Positions 32,966 to 41,479 are shown, counted from the stretch's first letter. The stretch: DNA of 57,066 nucleotides from Candidatus Contendibacter sp. (GCA_029624765.1 JARSSO010000044.1:1-57066), one strand, 5' to 3'. The notes: generated by a model not told the origin, from the sequence alone. Numbers and translations: made by a program.

Positions 32966-33880
32966 TCAAAACCGCACCACTCCGGCGCTGCCGCCTCGGG
33001 CCGGCCCCAGCCCGCCCACGGCGCGCTGCACCACCAGCGCGGTCTTTTTCGACCAGCTTTTCACGACTTTGTCCCGGTCGCGGCCTTCGTTGACCTCGAT
33101 GGCGGACACGATCACCTCCGCCAGTTTGGTGTGGTCGGACAGGCCGATCACCCGCTGTCCCAGCAACTCGGTCCAGCGATTCCGCACCCCGCGCGGATCG
33201 TGGCGGGCGTGGTTGCCTTCCTCCACGATGACGTGAAAGACGTGGTACATACGGCCGACCAGGGTCAGCAGTTCACGAGAATCGAAGTCCCGTTGCGGCC
33301 GGTTGCCGAGAAAGCGAGCGATGGCGGCGGCCGGTAAATTCGGTGGCGGTTCCTCGTCGCCGACCGTGAACAGATAGCCCTTCTTGCCGCGCTTCTCGAA
33401 GCAGTCGATGGCCGTGTGCATCGCCGCGAAGTACCACGGCAGGTTGTAGGACTCGCACGAATTGCCGCCGCCGCCTTTTTCCAGCCACAGCTTTTCGAGC
33501 TGCTTGGCGATGCGGATGTCGGCCTCGAACTGGGTGACCTGCAACGGCGCCCGGTCGTACAGCACGTCGCCGATGCCCATGCACATGATGTGCGGGTCGG
33601 AAACCGGCTTGCGAGCCAGAGTTTCCTCGACCATCGTGCCGAGGCCCTTGCGCGCCAACGCATCGGCGATCATGCCCATCGAGCCGGTCACGTCCAGCCC
33701 GACGATGATGGCGTTCGATTCCGGATTGATATCCGAATCCCGTGATTCCCGCACGGTTACCCCGAGCGGATTCAAATCGGGATCAATGGCGCGCGAGGCA
33801 AAAACGGCGTCGGTCGTTTTACCGCTAGTCGAAGCGGCGTAAGCGCTCCAGTCGGTGGGGTCCCAACGAGCAGTACCCAT
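32966..33880 (-). CDS. von Willebrand factor A domain protein
   Basis: The 304-residue protein has a vWA domain with the MIDAS Asp-x-Ser-type motif altered to DVTGSMGM (about residues 64-71) and VGDEEPP near 171-177. It has no signal peptide or membrane segment. The N-terminal 50 residues (WDPTDWSAYA) are a feature I link to vWA proteins of this neighbourhood only. The C-terminus ends in a Gly-rich tail. AAGGAGAACGCC precedes the ATG. It is the middle gene of the J-domain/vWA/PurA-like operon and could be a metal-dependent scaffold. Confidence 0.85.
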   Translation of the reverse strand: MGTARWDPTDWSAYAASTSGKTTDAVFASRAIDPDLNPLGVTVRESRDSDINPESNAIIVGLDVTGSMGMIADALARKGLGTMVEETLARKPVSDPHIMCMGIGDVLYDRAPLQVTQFEADIRIAKQLEKLWLEKGGGGNSCESYNLPWYFAAMHTAIDCFEKRGKKGYLFTVGDEEPPPNLPAAAIARFLGNRPQRDFDSRELLTLVGRMYHVFHVIVEEGNHARHDPRGVRNRWTELLGQRVIGLSDHTKLAEVIVSAIEVNEGRDRDKVVKSWSKKTALVVQRAVGGLGPARGGSAGVVRF

Positions 33881-33912
33881 GGCGTTCTCCTTCTTGGTTG
33901 GCGTTAAAAATC

Positions 33913-33948
33913 ACCCTCACCCCCAACCCCTCTCCCGGAGGGCGAGGG
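33913..33948. repeat. Third copy of the CCCTC-type dispersed repeat
   Basis: ACCCTCACCCCCAACCCC then TCTCCCGGAGGGCGAGGG resembles the pair at 32890-32949. It lies between the J-domain and vWA genes, so the vWA gene is bracketed by repeats. Confidence 0.55.
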
Positions 33949-33963
33949 AAGTCAGCGAGGGCT

Positions 33964-35004
33964 TCAGTACAAATCCTCGGCCGACACATCGAGCTTCACG
34001 AACCGGCGTTTGCCGAAGCTGTCCTTGAGCACCCGGTTCATCCAAATCTGGTAGTCGCGGAGAGCAGAATCGCCCGCCGGCAACCGCAACCAGTCGAGCA
34101 TCGGTCGCGGCGCCGCTTTCTCGCGTTCCAGCCGCAAGCCGGTCGCGTCGCCCAGCAGTTCCCGGCCCAGCGCCCGGATCAGTTCCAGGTCGGTGCGAAT
34201 GTCGCCACGGCGGCGGTCCATGACATCGAACGGCGCGTATTGGACGGTGGCGGCCGGCGCGGCCCGCATCGGCTCGCCCTGCCGAACCGCATACCACCAG
34301 CCGCCGAGCAGGGCGCCAGCGTGTTGCGACGGAGAAACGAACCAGGTGTCGGCCAGGATGGCGTTGTGCGCCAGCCGGGCGTAATCCAGGTAGCAGGCCA
34401 GATTCAGCAGCGAGCTGACGATCCAGGCGACATGGCGTGCGTCCAACCGGCCGCCGAAACGGTCGAGCACGTCGCGCAGCGGCACCAGATCCGGCGTTTT
34501 CCGCAGCACCAGCACCCGGCCCTCGTCGGTGTCGAAGTGACGGACGATCTCCGGCAGATAGCGCCCGATTTCCGCCGCCATGCGCGGGTCGGCGCAGGGC
34601 AGCCGGTCGATGACCTGGAGTGCGTTGTCGAACAGGTCGGCATGGTCGTTTTCGACGACATAGGCCACGATTTCTCTGCCGACGAACAGCCGGCCCAGCT
34701 CGAACGCGCGCTCCTTGCGATAACGAATTTTGTAGGTCGCGCCGTCGGTTGCCCGCAGCACCAGCAAGCCCGGCGTTTGCCAGATGCCGCCGCGCAGCTT
34801 CCGCACCGCCGCGTCGTACAGCCGGTTGACGTGCTGGAACACCCCGGTCGTGCCGGAATCCGGGCAACGGTCCGGGTGCCAGCGCGACGCGAGCGCCCGA
34901 AATTCCTGATGCGCTACGGCTTCGTCGCCGGTGAACAGGCGTTCCGGCTCGGATGGCCGGATGGCGAGCAGCGCTTCGGCGGATAATGCGGTCACGTGGT
35001 TCAT
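33964..35004 (-). CDS. J-domain fused to a pseudokinase-like domain
   Basis: The 346-residue protein starts with a short J-domain (about residues 5-70) carrying the HPD triad in ASRWHPDRCPD (about 40-50). A kinase-like fold follows. A catalytic-loop position reads LAHNAILADTWFV (about 211-223), lacking the catalytic Asp, and the DFG-like position reads LLGGWWYAV (about 232-240), so it looks like a pseudokinase. The J-domain suggests recruitment of an Hsp70 (DnaK). A near-perfect AGGAGGTGA lies 3 bp before the ATG, so this gene should be strongly translated. It is first in the operon and divergent from the NrtR-like gene. Confidence 0.75.
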   Translation of the reverse strand: MNHVTALSAEALLAIRPSEPERLFTGDEAVAHQEFRALASRWHPDRCPDSGTTGVFQHVNRLYDAAVRKLRGGIWQTPGLLVLRATDGATYKIRYRKERAFELGRLFVGREIVAYVVENDHADLFDNALQVIDRLPCADPRMAAEIGRYLPEIVRHFDTDEGRVLVLRKTPDLVPLRDVLDRFGGRLDARHVAWIVSSLLNLACYLDYARLAHNAILADTWFVSPSQHAGALLGGWWYAVRQGEPMRAAPAATVQYAPFDVMDRRRGDIRTDLELIRALGRELLGDATGLRLEREKAAPRPMLDWLRLPAGDSALRDYQIWMNRVLKDSFGKRRFVKLDVSAEDLY

Positions 35005-35024
35005 CGGTCACCTCCTAGACGCGA

Positions 35025-35053
35025 ACATTAACAGACTTAATTGTTTTTTGCAA
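35025..35053 (-). promoter_or_regulatory. Promoter of the J-domain/vWA/PurA-like operon
   Basis: On the minus strand TTGCAA (35053-35048) and TAATGT (35030-35025) are 17 bp apart, in an AT-rich divergent region about 20 bp before the J-domain start. The Nudix regulator gene starts on the other side, so this is a probable target for it. Confidence 0.45.
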
Positions 35054-35076
35054 ATAACATTTAAAAATATTTTTAG

Positions 35077-35106
35077 TCGACAAAAAATAGCGAAAGCTCT
35101 TATAGT
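35077..35106 (+). promoter_or_regulatory. Promoter of the NrtR-like regulator gene
   Basis: TCGACA (35077-35082) and TATAGT (35101-35106) are spaced by 18 bp, 48 bp before the GTG start. TAGTCGACA and TAGTGTCA around it could be operator half sites. Confidence 0.45.
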
Positions 35107-35153
35107 GTCAAAGTTATTTGTTTATATCATCAAACAACGACGGAGGCGCGAAC

Positions 35154-35813
35154 GTGGAACCAGCTTATCCGCAACCGCTGGTGATGGTGGATACGGCGCT
35201 GTTCACCATCCGCGACGAGCGCCTGCGCCTGATTCTGACGCGGCGCAAGGAGCCGCCATTCGAGGGGCTGTTCGCCCTGCCGGGCGGCTTCGTCCACGCC
35301 CAGGAGGACGCCGACACCGAAGCGGCGGCCCGACGGGTGATTCGCGGCAAGATCGGTTTCGACGCGCCGTATCTGGAGCAGTTGTTCACCTTCTCCGGCG
35401 CGGCCCGCGATCCGCGCGGCTGGTCGGTCAGCGTTGTCTACTACGCGCTGATTCCCTGGTCGTTGCTGGAGGGAAATTCGGCGGCCGAAGCGTTTCCGGT
35501 GGACGCTTTGCCGCCGCTGCCGTTCGATCACGGGCAGATCGTGGCCAGGGCGGTGGAGCGGTTGCGGGGGAAGGCGACGTATTCATCCCTGCCGGCCTTC
35601 CTGCTGTCGGCGGAATTCACGATGAACGAGTTGCACCGGATTTACGAGCAGACCATCGGCGCCCGTTTGGACAAGGCATCCTTCCGGCACAAGATTCTGG
35701 GGCAGGACATCATCGAGGAGATACCGAACCGCTTCCGCACCGGCGCGCACCGGCCGGCCCAGCTTTACCGGCTATCCAGCAAGGTGCTCACGGCGTTCGA
35801 GCGGAAAATCTAA
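35154..35813 (+). CDS. NrtR-like Nudix transcriptional regulator
   Basis: The 219-residue protein has a Nudix domain (about residues 5-140) whose helix motif is degenerate: after FALPGGFVH the usual REExxEExG reads DTEAAARRVIRGKIG, lacking catalytic Glu, so hydrolysis is doubtful. The C-terminal winged helix (about 150-219, with LHRIYEQTIGARLDKASFRHK) is the DNA-binding domain of the NrtR family. NrtR repressors sense ADP-ribose and control NAD metabolism genes. GGAGG precedes the GTG at 35154 by 6 bp. Divergent placement suggests it controls the adjacent operon. Confidence 0.82.
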   Translation: MEPAYPQPLVMVDTALFTIRDERLRLILTRRKEPPFEGLFALPGGFVHAQEDADTEAAARRVIRGKIGFDAPYLEQLFTFSGAARDPRGWSVSVVYYALIPWSLLEGNSAAEAFPVDALPPLPFDHGQIVARAVERLRGKATYSSLPAFLLSAEFTMNELHRIYEQTIGARLDKASFRHKILGQDIIEEIPNRFRTGAHRPAQLYRLSSKVLTAFERKI

Positions 35814-36091
35814 GCAAATAGCAATCGCCTTGCGTTGGACTCGGTCCATTTTGGCCTTGAGCCTAACCATTATGAATCGCCCAACCTTGTTGGTTCCGAC
35901 CACGTTGACCCCCGTCCGTTGTGTCATGGCGCGAGGAGCGCTCTTCGGGTCACCTCTATCTTGCATAATCGACCCGCGTCCAGTTTCTGGCATGAGACAT
36001 GCAACCACGACGGAAGTCCGACGGATTTGGCGCGATTCTTCGCGCCGGGCCGTCGATCCCGGCTTGACACGCTTGCGGTGGAGATCGAACG

Positions 36092-36409
36092 ATGACGATG
36101 ACAACAACGAAAAAATGGGCGGTGGTCGCGGCCATCGGCTTGCTGTTCGGCGGCGTCGGCGCGAGCGCGTGGGCGGAGGAGGGCGGGGTGTCGTTTTCCA
36201 CCGTGGCCTATACGGAAGTGGCTGACGCTTCACCGGAAGCCAGCGGCGCGGACAACCGCGCGCGCGTCGCCCATGCCGACGATCCAGGGGCCGACAGTTA
36301 CGATCCCTATACCTGCGCCGCCGCCTACGGTGATGGATTTTGCGCCGCGTTCGAGCGCTGCATGGTGGCGCATGGTTTTCGCGCGTGCTACAAGCGATTC
36401 ACTCAATAA
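36092..36409 (+). CDS. Small secreted hypothetical protein
   Basis: The 105-residue protein has a clear signal peptide (KKWAVVAAIGLLFGGVGASAWA, cleavage near residue 28). The short mature part has four Cys near the C-terminus (TCAAAYGDGFCAAFERCM and ACYKRF), likely two disulfides. I do not recognise the family. The 278 bp upstream (35814-36091) hold no gene that I can support; a start at 36098 (second Met) is also possible. Confidence 0.6.
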   Translation: MTMTTTKKWAVVAAIGLLFGGVGASAWAEEGGVSFSTVAYTEVADASPEASGADNRARVAHADDPGADSYDPYTCAAAYGDGFCAAFERCMVAHGFRACYKRFTQ

Positions 36410-36573
36410 GAATCCACGGTATTCCGCGGCCGCCGCGACGGGCGACGCGCCATTTGCGTTCAATGCCCGAAATGGGCCGAGATGAAGGTTGCCAACACCC
36501 GAACGGTTCGGCTGTCCCCAGGACGGTTTTGTGTTAGCTTGCGATTGTCCACCCCTTACCCGGTATCGACACG

Positions 36574-37026
36574 ATGAATCCCAGCCTTGATCCTCACGGC
36601 GATGAATTGACCGCCATCGTCGATGCCGAGCATCACGTTCAAGTGAGCTTGGCGCAAGCCCTTCGTGATACGGTACAGGCCGGCAAGGACGCGGCGCTGA
36701 CCGGTAAAATCCTTGAGCAACTCACTGCGTACAGCGATGTGCATTTCATGTCCGAACAGTTGTTGATGCGAATGTCCGGCTACCCGGACTATGAGGACCA
36801 TGTGCTCGACCACGAGCGCATGATGGAACGGCTGGAGGAGGCCAGAAACCGGCACGACACCGAAACGGAACCGGTGACCCTGGCCGAGGCGGAATCGCTG
36901 CTGGCGCTCCTGGCCCGCCATATCGGCGCGCAAGATCGAGCCTTCGCCGATTATTATCGCGCCTGGGCCCGGCGCGGCGCGGAACCGATCTGGCGGTCGT
37001 CCATCCAGCCGGAGCATTGCCTATGA
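36574..37026 (+). CDS. Bacteriohemerythrin
   Basis: The 150-residue protein has hemerythrin metal-ligand motifs: DAEHHVQ (about residues 17-23), YSDVHFMSEQLLM (His near 52, Glu near 56), DHVLDHERMM (His near 75-79), and HIGAQDR (His near 114, Asp near 118). It should bind a di-iron centre and carry O2 in the cytosol. Its TGA overlaps the ATG of the GST gene, implying co-translation. Confidence 0.88.
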   Translation: MNPSLDPHGDELTAIVDAEHHVQVSLAQALRDTVQAGKDAALTGKILEQLTAYSDVHFMSEQLLMRMSGYPDYEDHVLDHERMMERLEEARNRHDTETEPVTLAEAESLLALLARHIGAQDRAFADYYRAWARRGAEPIWRSSIQPEHCL

Positions 37027-37682
37027 CCGCTCTCGCCCTGGTGATCGGCAACAAGAACTATTCGTCCTGGTCGTTGCGACCCTGGTTGCTGCTCAAGCAT
37101 CTGGGCGTGGATTTCCAGGAAATTTACGTTCCCCTGGACGCTCCGGACGTGGCGGCCCAAATCGCTCGCTATTCGCCCTCGGGGCGGGTGCCGGTGCTGC
37201 TGGACGGCGATCTGCGGATTTGGGAATCGCTGGCAATCGTCGAGTACCTGGCCGAACGGTATCCGGCGGTCTGGCCGGCCGACAGCAGGACGCGGGCCTT
37301 GGCCCGGTCGGTGTCCAACGAGATGCACGCTGGGTTTGGCGCCCTGCGTGGCGAATTGCCGTTCAACTGCCGCGGCCGGCGTTCTGGAGTCACGCCATCT
37401 CGGGCGGCCCGGGCCGACATCGACCGGGTGATGGAAATCTGGGAAACCTGCCGCGCCATCGGCGCGCACGACGGCCCCTGGCTATTTGGCGGGTTCACCT
37501 GCGCCGACGCCATGTTCGCGCCGGTTGCCCTGCGCTTTCACACCTACGGCGTCGCCTTGCCGGAGACCGCGCAAGCCTACGTCGCCACGGTGCTCGGCGA
37601 TGCCGCCGTGCGCGCCTGGATCGAGGCGGGGCGTCAGGAAACCGCGGTGATTCCAGAGGACGAGCGCGGGCAGCCGGCCTGA
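37023..37682 (+). CDS. Glutathione S-transferase family protein
   Basis: The 219-residue protein has an N-terminal thioredoxin-fold GST domain starting NKNYSSWSLRPWLLLKHLG with catalytic Ser candidates near residues 13-15. SGRVPVLLDGD and WESLAIVEYLAE are the glutathione-binding cis-Pro and Ser motifs. An all-helical C-terminal domain follows (about 90-200). The ATG at 37023 overlaps the hemerythrin stop, so I prefer it to the earlier TTG. The specific substrate is unknown. Confidence 0.9.
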   Translation: MTALALVIGNKNYSSWSLRPWLLLKHLGVDFQEIYVPLDAPDVAAQIARYSPSGRVPVLLDGDLRIWESLAIVEYLAERYPAVWPADSRTRALARSVSNEMHAGFGALRGELPFNCRGRRSGVTPSRAARADIDRVMEIWETCRAIGAHDGPWLFGGFTCADAMFAPVALRFHTYGVALPETAQAYVATVLGDAAVRAWIEAGRQETAVIPEDERGQPA

Positions 37683-37709
37683 AATGAAGGCGTGGTCTTG
37701 ATCGACCCG

Positions 37710-39404
37710 CTACAGGTAATAAAACACCAGACACACGCCCAGCAGCAGCACCGCCCACAGCACCATGCTGCCGCTGGGCCAAGTCGCGGCCAGCAACCCG
37801 TGCGGACCGTGGTGGCGTGACAAAACCGCGATCAGCGCTTCCACGCGCCGTTCCGCGCCGGCGTTGAACGTTTCCCAGCTTTGCGACGCCAGCGCCCAGA
37901 CGCGCGTTGAGGCGGCGGGCAGCAGCCGGCGATAGAACCAGTCGAAATCCAGATTGACCGAGCGCAGTTCCGGCGGATAGATGCCGGTGCGCACCAGCAC
38001 CGAAAACGCCAGCGCCGACCAGGCCAGCAATTGAAGCTGAGTGATGACATGGGTGGTCGTATACGGATCGAAAGCGACCGGGTACGGCAGAACGGCGTAA
38101 AGCGCGTCCGGGAACGCGCCGATCCCGATGCAGAGCGCGGCGGCGATTCCCATCGCGATCAGCATGTGGTTCGGCGCCTCCTGGCAGCGAATGCCGCTGT
38201 CGTGGGCGAAAAACGCGAAATAGGGAATCTTGATGCCCGCGTGATGGAACACGCCGGCGGAGGCGAACAGCAGGAACAGAAACACGATCCAGTGCCCTTC
38301 CTGAGCCGCCGCTTCCAGAATCAGCGACTTGGTGACGAAGGCGCTGAACAGCGGGAACGCCGAAATCGAGGCAGCGCCGACGATGCAGAACACCGTGGTC
38401 AGCGGCATGGACTTGTACAGCCCGCCCAGTTCCGAACCGTTGACCGTGCCGGCGCGCAGCAGCACCGCGCCCATGCTCATGAACAGCAGCGCCTTGAACA
38501 GAATGTCGGCGAAGGCGTGCGCCACGGCCCCGTCCAGCGCCAGCGGCGTGCCGATGCCGATGCCCACCACCATGAAACCGAGCTGGTTGTTCATGCTGTA
38601 GGCCAGCACCCGCCGCAGGTCGTTTTCGATCACCGCGTAGAAAATCGGGAACATCGCCATGAGGGTGCCGACGGCGATCAAGATCTCGGTACCAGCGAAA
38701 CCCCGAGCCAGGGCGTAAATCGCCATTTTGGTGGTGAAGGCGGACAACACCACGGTGCCGGTCACGGTGGCTTCGGGGTAGGCATCCTGCAACCAGTTAT
38801 GCAAAAAAGGAAACGCGGCCTTGATGCCGAACGCGACCAAGATGAGGGTCGCGCCGGGACTGTCCAACCCCAGAAGCTCGAACGCGGTCGAGCCGGTAGC
38901 CCGGACGTGAACGATAATACCGGCCAGCAGCAGCACGCCGGAACCGACCTGAATCACCAGATAACGCAGGCCGGCCCGATACGCGCGTTGCGTGCGCCGC
39001 GCCCAAATCAAAAACACCGAGGATACGGCGGCCAGTTCCCAGCAGATGAACAGGGTCACCAGATCGCCCGCCAGCACCGCGCCCAGCGCCGCACCCGGAT
39101 ACAGCAATCCCGCCACCTGTTGCACCGGATCGCGCAGGTTCCAGGCGTAAATTACCGCCAGCAGCGCGGCGATGTGGAACACGAGGGCGAAGGCGAAACT
39201 CAGACCGTCGAGCCGCAGTGTAATCAGGGTCAGGCTGAAAAGCTCGACTTGGGCATACTGGCCGTCCGGCAAACCCAGCAGTTGAATCAAGCTTAGCGCC
39301 GGCAGCGCCAGCAAGAAACCGTTACGGGCGAGGCCCTGCGGCGTCAGCAGCGCCAGCAGCGAACCGCAAACCAAAATCAGCGCTGGATTGAGACCATCAA
39401 TCAC
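37710..39404 (-). CDS. Proton-conducting antiporter subunit (MrpD/NuoM-like), third D-type copy
   Basis: The 564-residue protein has about 14 transmembrane helices and the antiporter-type family's features: Glu in FICWELAAVSS (about residues 124-134), Lys in GIKAAFPFLHNWL (about 193-205), and His/Lys in HAFADILFKALLFM. It ends with a longer tail (about 480-564) with two more helices. It is the last gene of the Mrp-type operon; the upstream small gene overlaps its start by 8 bp. Such paralogous D/N subunits move protons with Na+ or support membrane-bound oxidoreductases; its exact partner is uncertain. Confidence 0.85.
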   Translation of the reverse strand: MIDGLNPALILVCGSLLALLTPQGLARNGFLLALPALSLIQLLGLPDGQYAQVELFSLTLITLRLDGLSFAFALVFHIAALLAVIYAWNLRDPVQQVAGLLYPGAALGAVLAGDLVTLFICWELAAVSSVFLIWARRTQRAYRAGLRYLVIQVGSGVLLLAGIIVHVRATGSTAFELLGLDSPGATLILVAFGIKAAFPFLHNWLQDAYPEATVTGTVVLSAFTTKMAIYALARGFAGTEILIAVGTLMAMFPIFYAVIENDLRRVLAYSMNNQLGFMVVGIGIGTPLALDGAVAHAFADILFKALLFMSMGAVLLRAGTVNGSELGGLYKSMPLTTVFCIVGAASISAFPLFSAFVTKSLILEAAAQEGHWIVFLFLLFASAGVFHHAGIKIPYFAFFAHDSGIRCQEAPNHMLIAMGIAAALCIGIGAFPDALYAVLPYPVAFDPYTTTHVITQLQLLAWSALAFSVLVRTGIYPPELRSVNLDFDWFYRRLLPAASTRVWALASQSWETFNAGAERRVEALIAVLSRHHGPHGLLAATWPSGSMVLWAVLLLGVCLVFYYL

Positions 39405-39669
39405 CGTAATAATCCTCGTCCCGTTTCACCCATTTGCGCATCTGCTTGGCCAGCAGCACCAGCGCGACGCAGCAAATAAAGCCGTACCAGGCGAAAAAGC
39501 CGAACCAGTCTTCGAACGCGAAATTGACGTGCTTGTGGTAGAAAAAATCGGCCAGGAACAACCCCGCGCAGATCAGCGCCAGTCCGTAAAAGATTTTGTC
39601 CACGTTGCGCCGGTCGTCGAGCCAATACTTGCGCTCGGGACGGCCAGCGGGAGGGGTCGAATCGGTCAT
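39397..39669 (-). CDS. Small membrane protein of the Mrp-type operon
   Basis: The 90-residue protein has two transmembrane helices (about residues 28-46 and 55-73) and charged ends (N-terminal DDRRNVDK, C-terminal KRDEDYYGD). I do not recognise a named family. It sits between two D-type antiporter subunits: it begins 10 bp after one and its stop overlaps the start of the other. The ATG at 39669 is chosen; 17 upstream codons are possible but lie inside the previous gene. Confidence 0.75.
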   Translation of the reverse strand: MTDSTPPAGRPERKYWLDDRRNVDKIFYGLALICAGLFLADFFYHKHVNFAFEDWFGFFAWYGFICCVALVLLAKQMRKWVKRDEDYYGD

Positions 39670-39679
39670 CAGCGGTTCC

Positions 39680-41158
39680 TCAGCGGGCGGCGATGGGCGC
39701 GAGCAGCGCGTACAGACCATCGGCGAAAAAGAACAGCAGCAGGCAACCGAAAGCGGTCAGGCACAGGGGCGCGACGCAGGCCAGCGGCGCCTCGCGGATA
39801 GTGGCCGAAGCGTCGCCGATCTGTTGTCCGTCCGGCGGTTCCGGCACGAAAAATCCCCGCGCCGCCACCGGCAGCAGGTAGGCCACGTTCAGCAACGAAC
39901 TGACCAGCAACACCGCCATCATCGCCCATTGTCCGGCGTCGGCGGTGCCCGCCAGCAGATACCACTTGCTCCACGAACCGCCCAGCGGCGGCAGGCCGAC
40001 GATGCTGAGCGCGCCGATCAGGAACGCGCCGAAAGTGAACGGCATCGCCCGGCCCAGACCGTCCAGTTGGCTGATTTCGGTCTTGTGGGTCGCCGTATAA
40101 ATCGCGCCAGCGCAGAAGAACAGCGTGATCTTGCCCATCGCGTGCATCACGATCTGCATCGAGCCGCCGATCACGCCCATCGAAGTCGCCAGCGCCGCGC
40201 CCAGCACCACGTAACCCAACTGGCTGATCGTCGAATAGGCCAGTCGGGCCTTGAGATTGTCCTGGGTCAGCGCCACGCAGGACGCGAGCAGCACGGTCAG
40301 CGCGGCCACCCACAGTAGCCATTGCGACGAACCGGTGGCGTTCAGAAAATCGATGCCGAACACGTAGACCACGACTTTCATCACCGCGAACACCCCGGCC
40401 TTCACCACCGCCACCGCGTGCAGCAGCGCGCTGACCGGGGTCGGCGCCACCATCGCCGCCGGCAACCAGCGGTGGAACGGCATCAGCGCCGCCTTGCCGA
40501 TGCCGAACATGTACAGCGCCAGCAGCACGGCCACGGCCGGCCCTTCCACTTTGCCCGCCAGAATGCCGCCCGGCGCGAAATCCAAAGTCCCGGCGACCCA
40601 CCCGGTCCAAACGATGGCCAGCAACAGGAAGCCGATCGACGTACCGATCAGAATGCCGAGATACAGCCGTCCCGCCCGCATGGCCTCCGGCGTGCCCTTG
40701 TGCGCGACCAGCGGATAGGTCGAAAGAGTCAGCGCCTCGTAGAAAACGAACAGGGTCAGCAGATTGCCGGCGAAGGCGATGCCGATGGTGCTGGCGATGG
40801 CGATGGCGAAGCAGACGTAGAACCGGGTTTGATGCTGTTCCCCGTTGCCGCGCATGTAGCCGATGGAATAGAGCGAATTCAGCGGCCACAGCAGCGCCGC
40901 CACGCAGGCGAAGGTCATGCCCAGCGGTTCCACGCTCAGCCGCAGCGGCAACCCCGGCGCGAACGGCAACAAATCCACCGCAGGACGCGCGCCGGCCAGC
41001 ACCGCCGGCAGCAGGGAAAACACCACGCCGAGCAACAGCAGCGACGCCAGCAGGGTCGTGCCCTCGCGCCAGTCGGGACGGTCGTCGTTGGCGGCGATGA
41101 AGAACGCGCTCAGCAGCGGGATGAGCAGCGCCAGGGAGAGGGTGGCCTCAGCGGTCAT
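39680..41158 (-). CDS. Proton-conducting antiporter subunit (MrpD/NuoN-like), second D-type copy
   Basis: The 492-residue protein is predicted to have about 14 membrane helices. It shows Glu in LFVFYEALTLSTYPL (about residues 121-135), Lys in GIGKAALMPFHRWLP (about 203-217), HAVAVVKAGVF (about 230-240) and DNLKARLAYSTISQLGY (about 281-297), all diagnostic of the antiporter-like family. The first 13 in-frame codons (TTG start at 41197) lie outside the family core, so I use the ATG at 41158. It follows hicB by 96 bp. Confidence 0.87.
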   Translation of the reverse strand: MTAEATLSLALLIPLLSAFFIAANDDRPDWREGTTLLASLLLLGVVFSLLPAVLAGARPAVDLLPFAPGLPLRLSVEPLGMTFACVAALLWPLNSLYSIGYMRGNGEQHQTRFYVCFAIAIASTIGIAFAGNLLTLFVFYEALTLSTYPLVAHKGTPEAMRAGRLYLGILIGTSIGFLLLAIVWTGWVAGTLDFAPGGILAGKVEGPAVAVLLALYMFGIGKAALMPFHRWLPAAMVAPTPVSALLHAVAVVKAGVFAVMKVVVYVFGIDFLNATGSSQWLLWVAALTVLLASCVALTQDNLKARLAYSTISQLGYVVLGAALATSMGVIGGSMQIVMHAMGKITLFFCAGAIYTATHKTEISQLDGLGRAMPFTFGAFLIGALSIVGLPPLGGSWSKWYLLAGTADAGQWAMMAVLLVSSLLNVAYLLPVAARGFFVPEPPDGQQIGDASATIREAPLACVAPLCLTAFGCLLLFFFADGLYALLAPIAAR

Positions 41159-41254
41159 GGCCCGATCCTCGCCAGGACCACGAATTGGCGACCACAAATC
41201 GTCGCTTGACGCGGCTGGTTCGCGCCGCGTGGCGGAGTCAAATAAACCACCCGG

Positions 41255-41467
41255 TTAGGCATGAATATCCACAAACGCGCTGGATGAATGAGGTTGAGGA
41301 AACCGGTAGCCCTTCTCCTTGATTTCTTCAAGATGAAATTCGATGGCTTCCTGGATGAGTTGCAAAACTTCTTCGCGGGATTCGCCCGCGGCGATACAGC
41401 CCGGAAGATCTGGAACATAGGCGCCGAAGCTGGTGGGGCCTTCCTCGATGACCACTAGATAACGCAT
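41255..41467 (-). CDS. hicB: HicB-family antitoxin
   Basis: The 70-residue protein is a short HicB: YLVVIEEGPTSFGAYVPDLPGCIAAGESREEV forms the partial RNase-H-like domain and EAIEFHLEEIKEKGYRFPQP the following helix. It has no C-terminal DNA-binding domain, so self-repression may be weak. It lies 12 bp after hicA on the same strand, the usual hicAB order. No stand-alone promoter is obvious. Confidence 0.9.
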   Translation of the reverse strand: MRYLVVIEEGPTSFGAYVPDLPGCIAAGESREEVLQLIQEAIEFHLEEIKEKGYRFPQPHSSSAFVDIHA

Positions 41468-41479
41468 GGCAAACCACCT

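Noticed and set aside
38031..39296. 421-codon open frame on the plus strand
   Set aside because: It is the antisense shadow of the third MrpD-like gene, rich in Arg, Gln and His with no domain.
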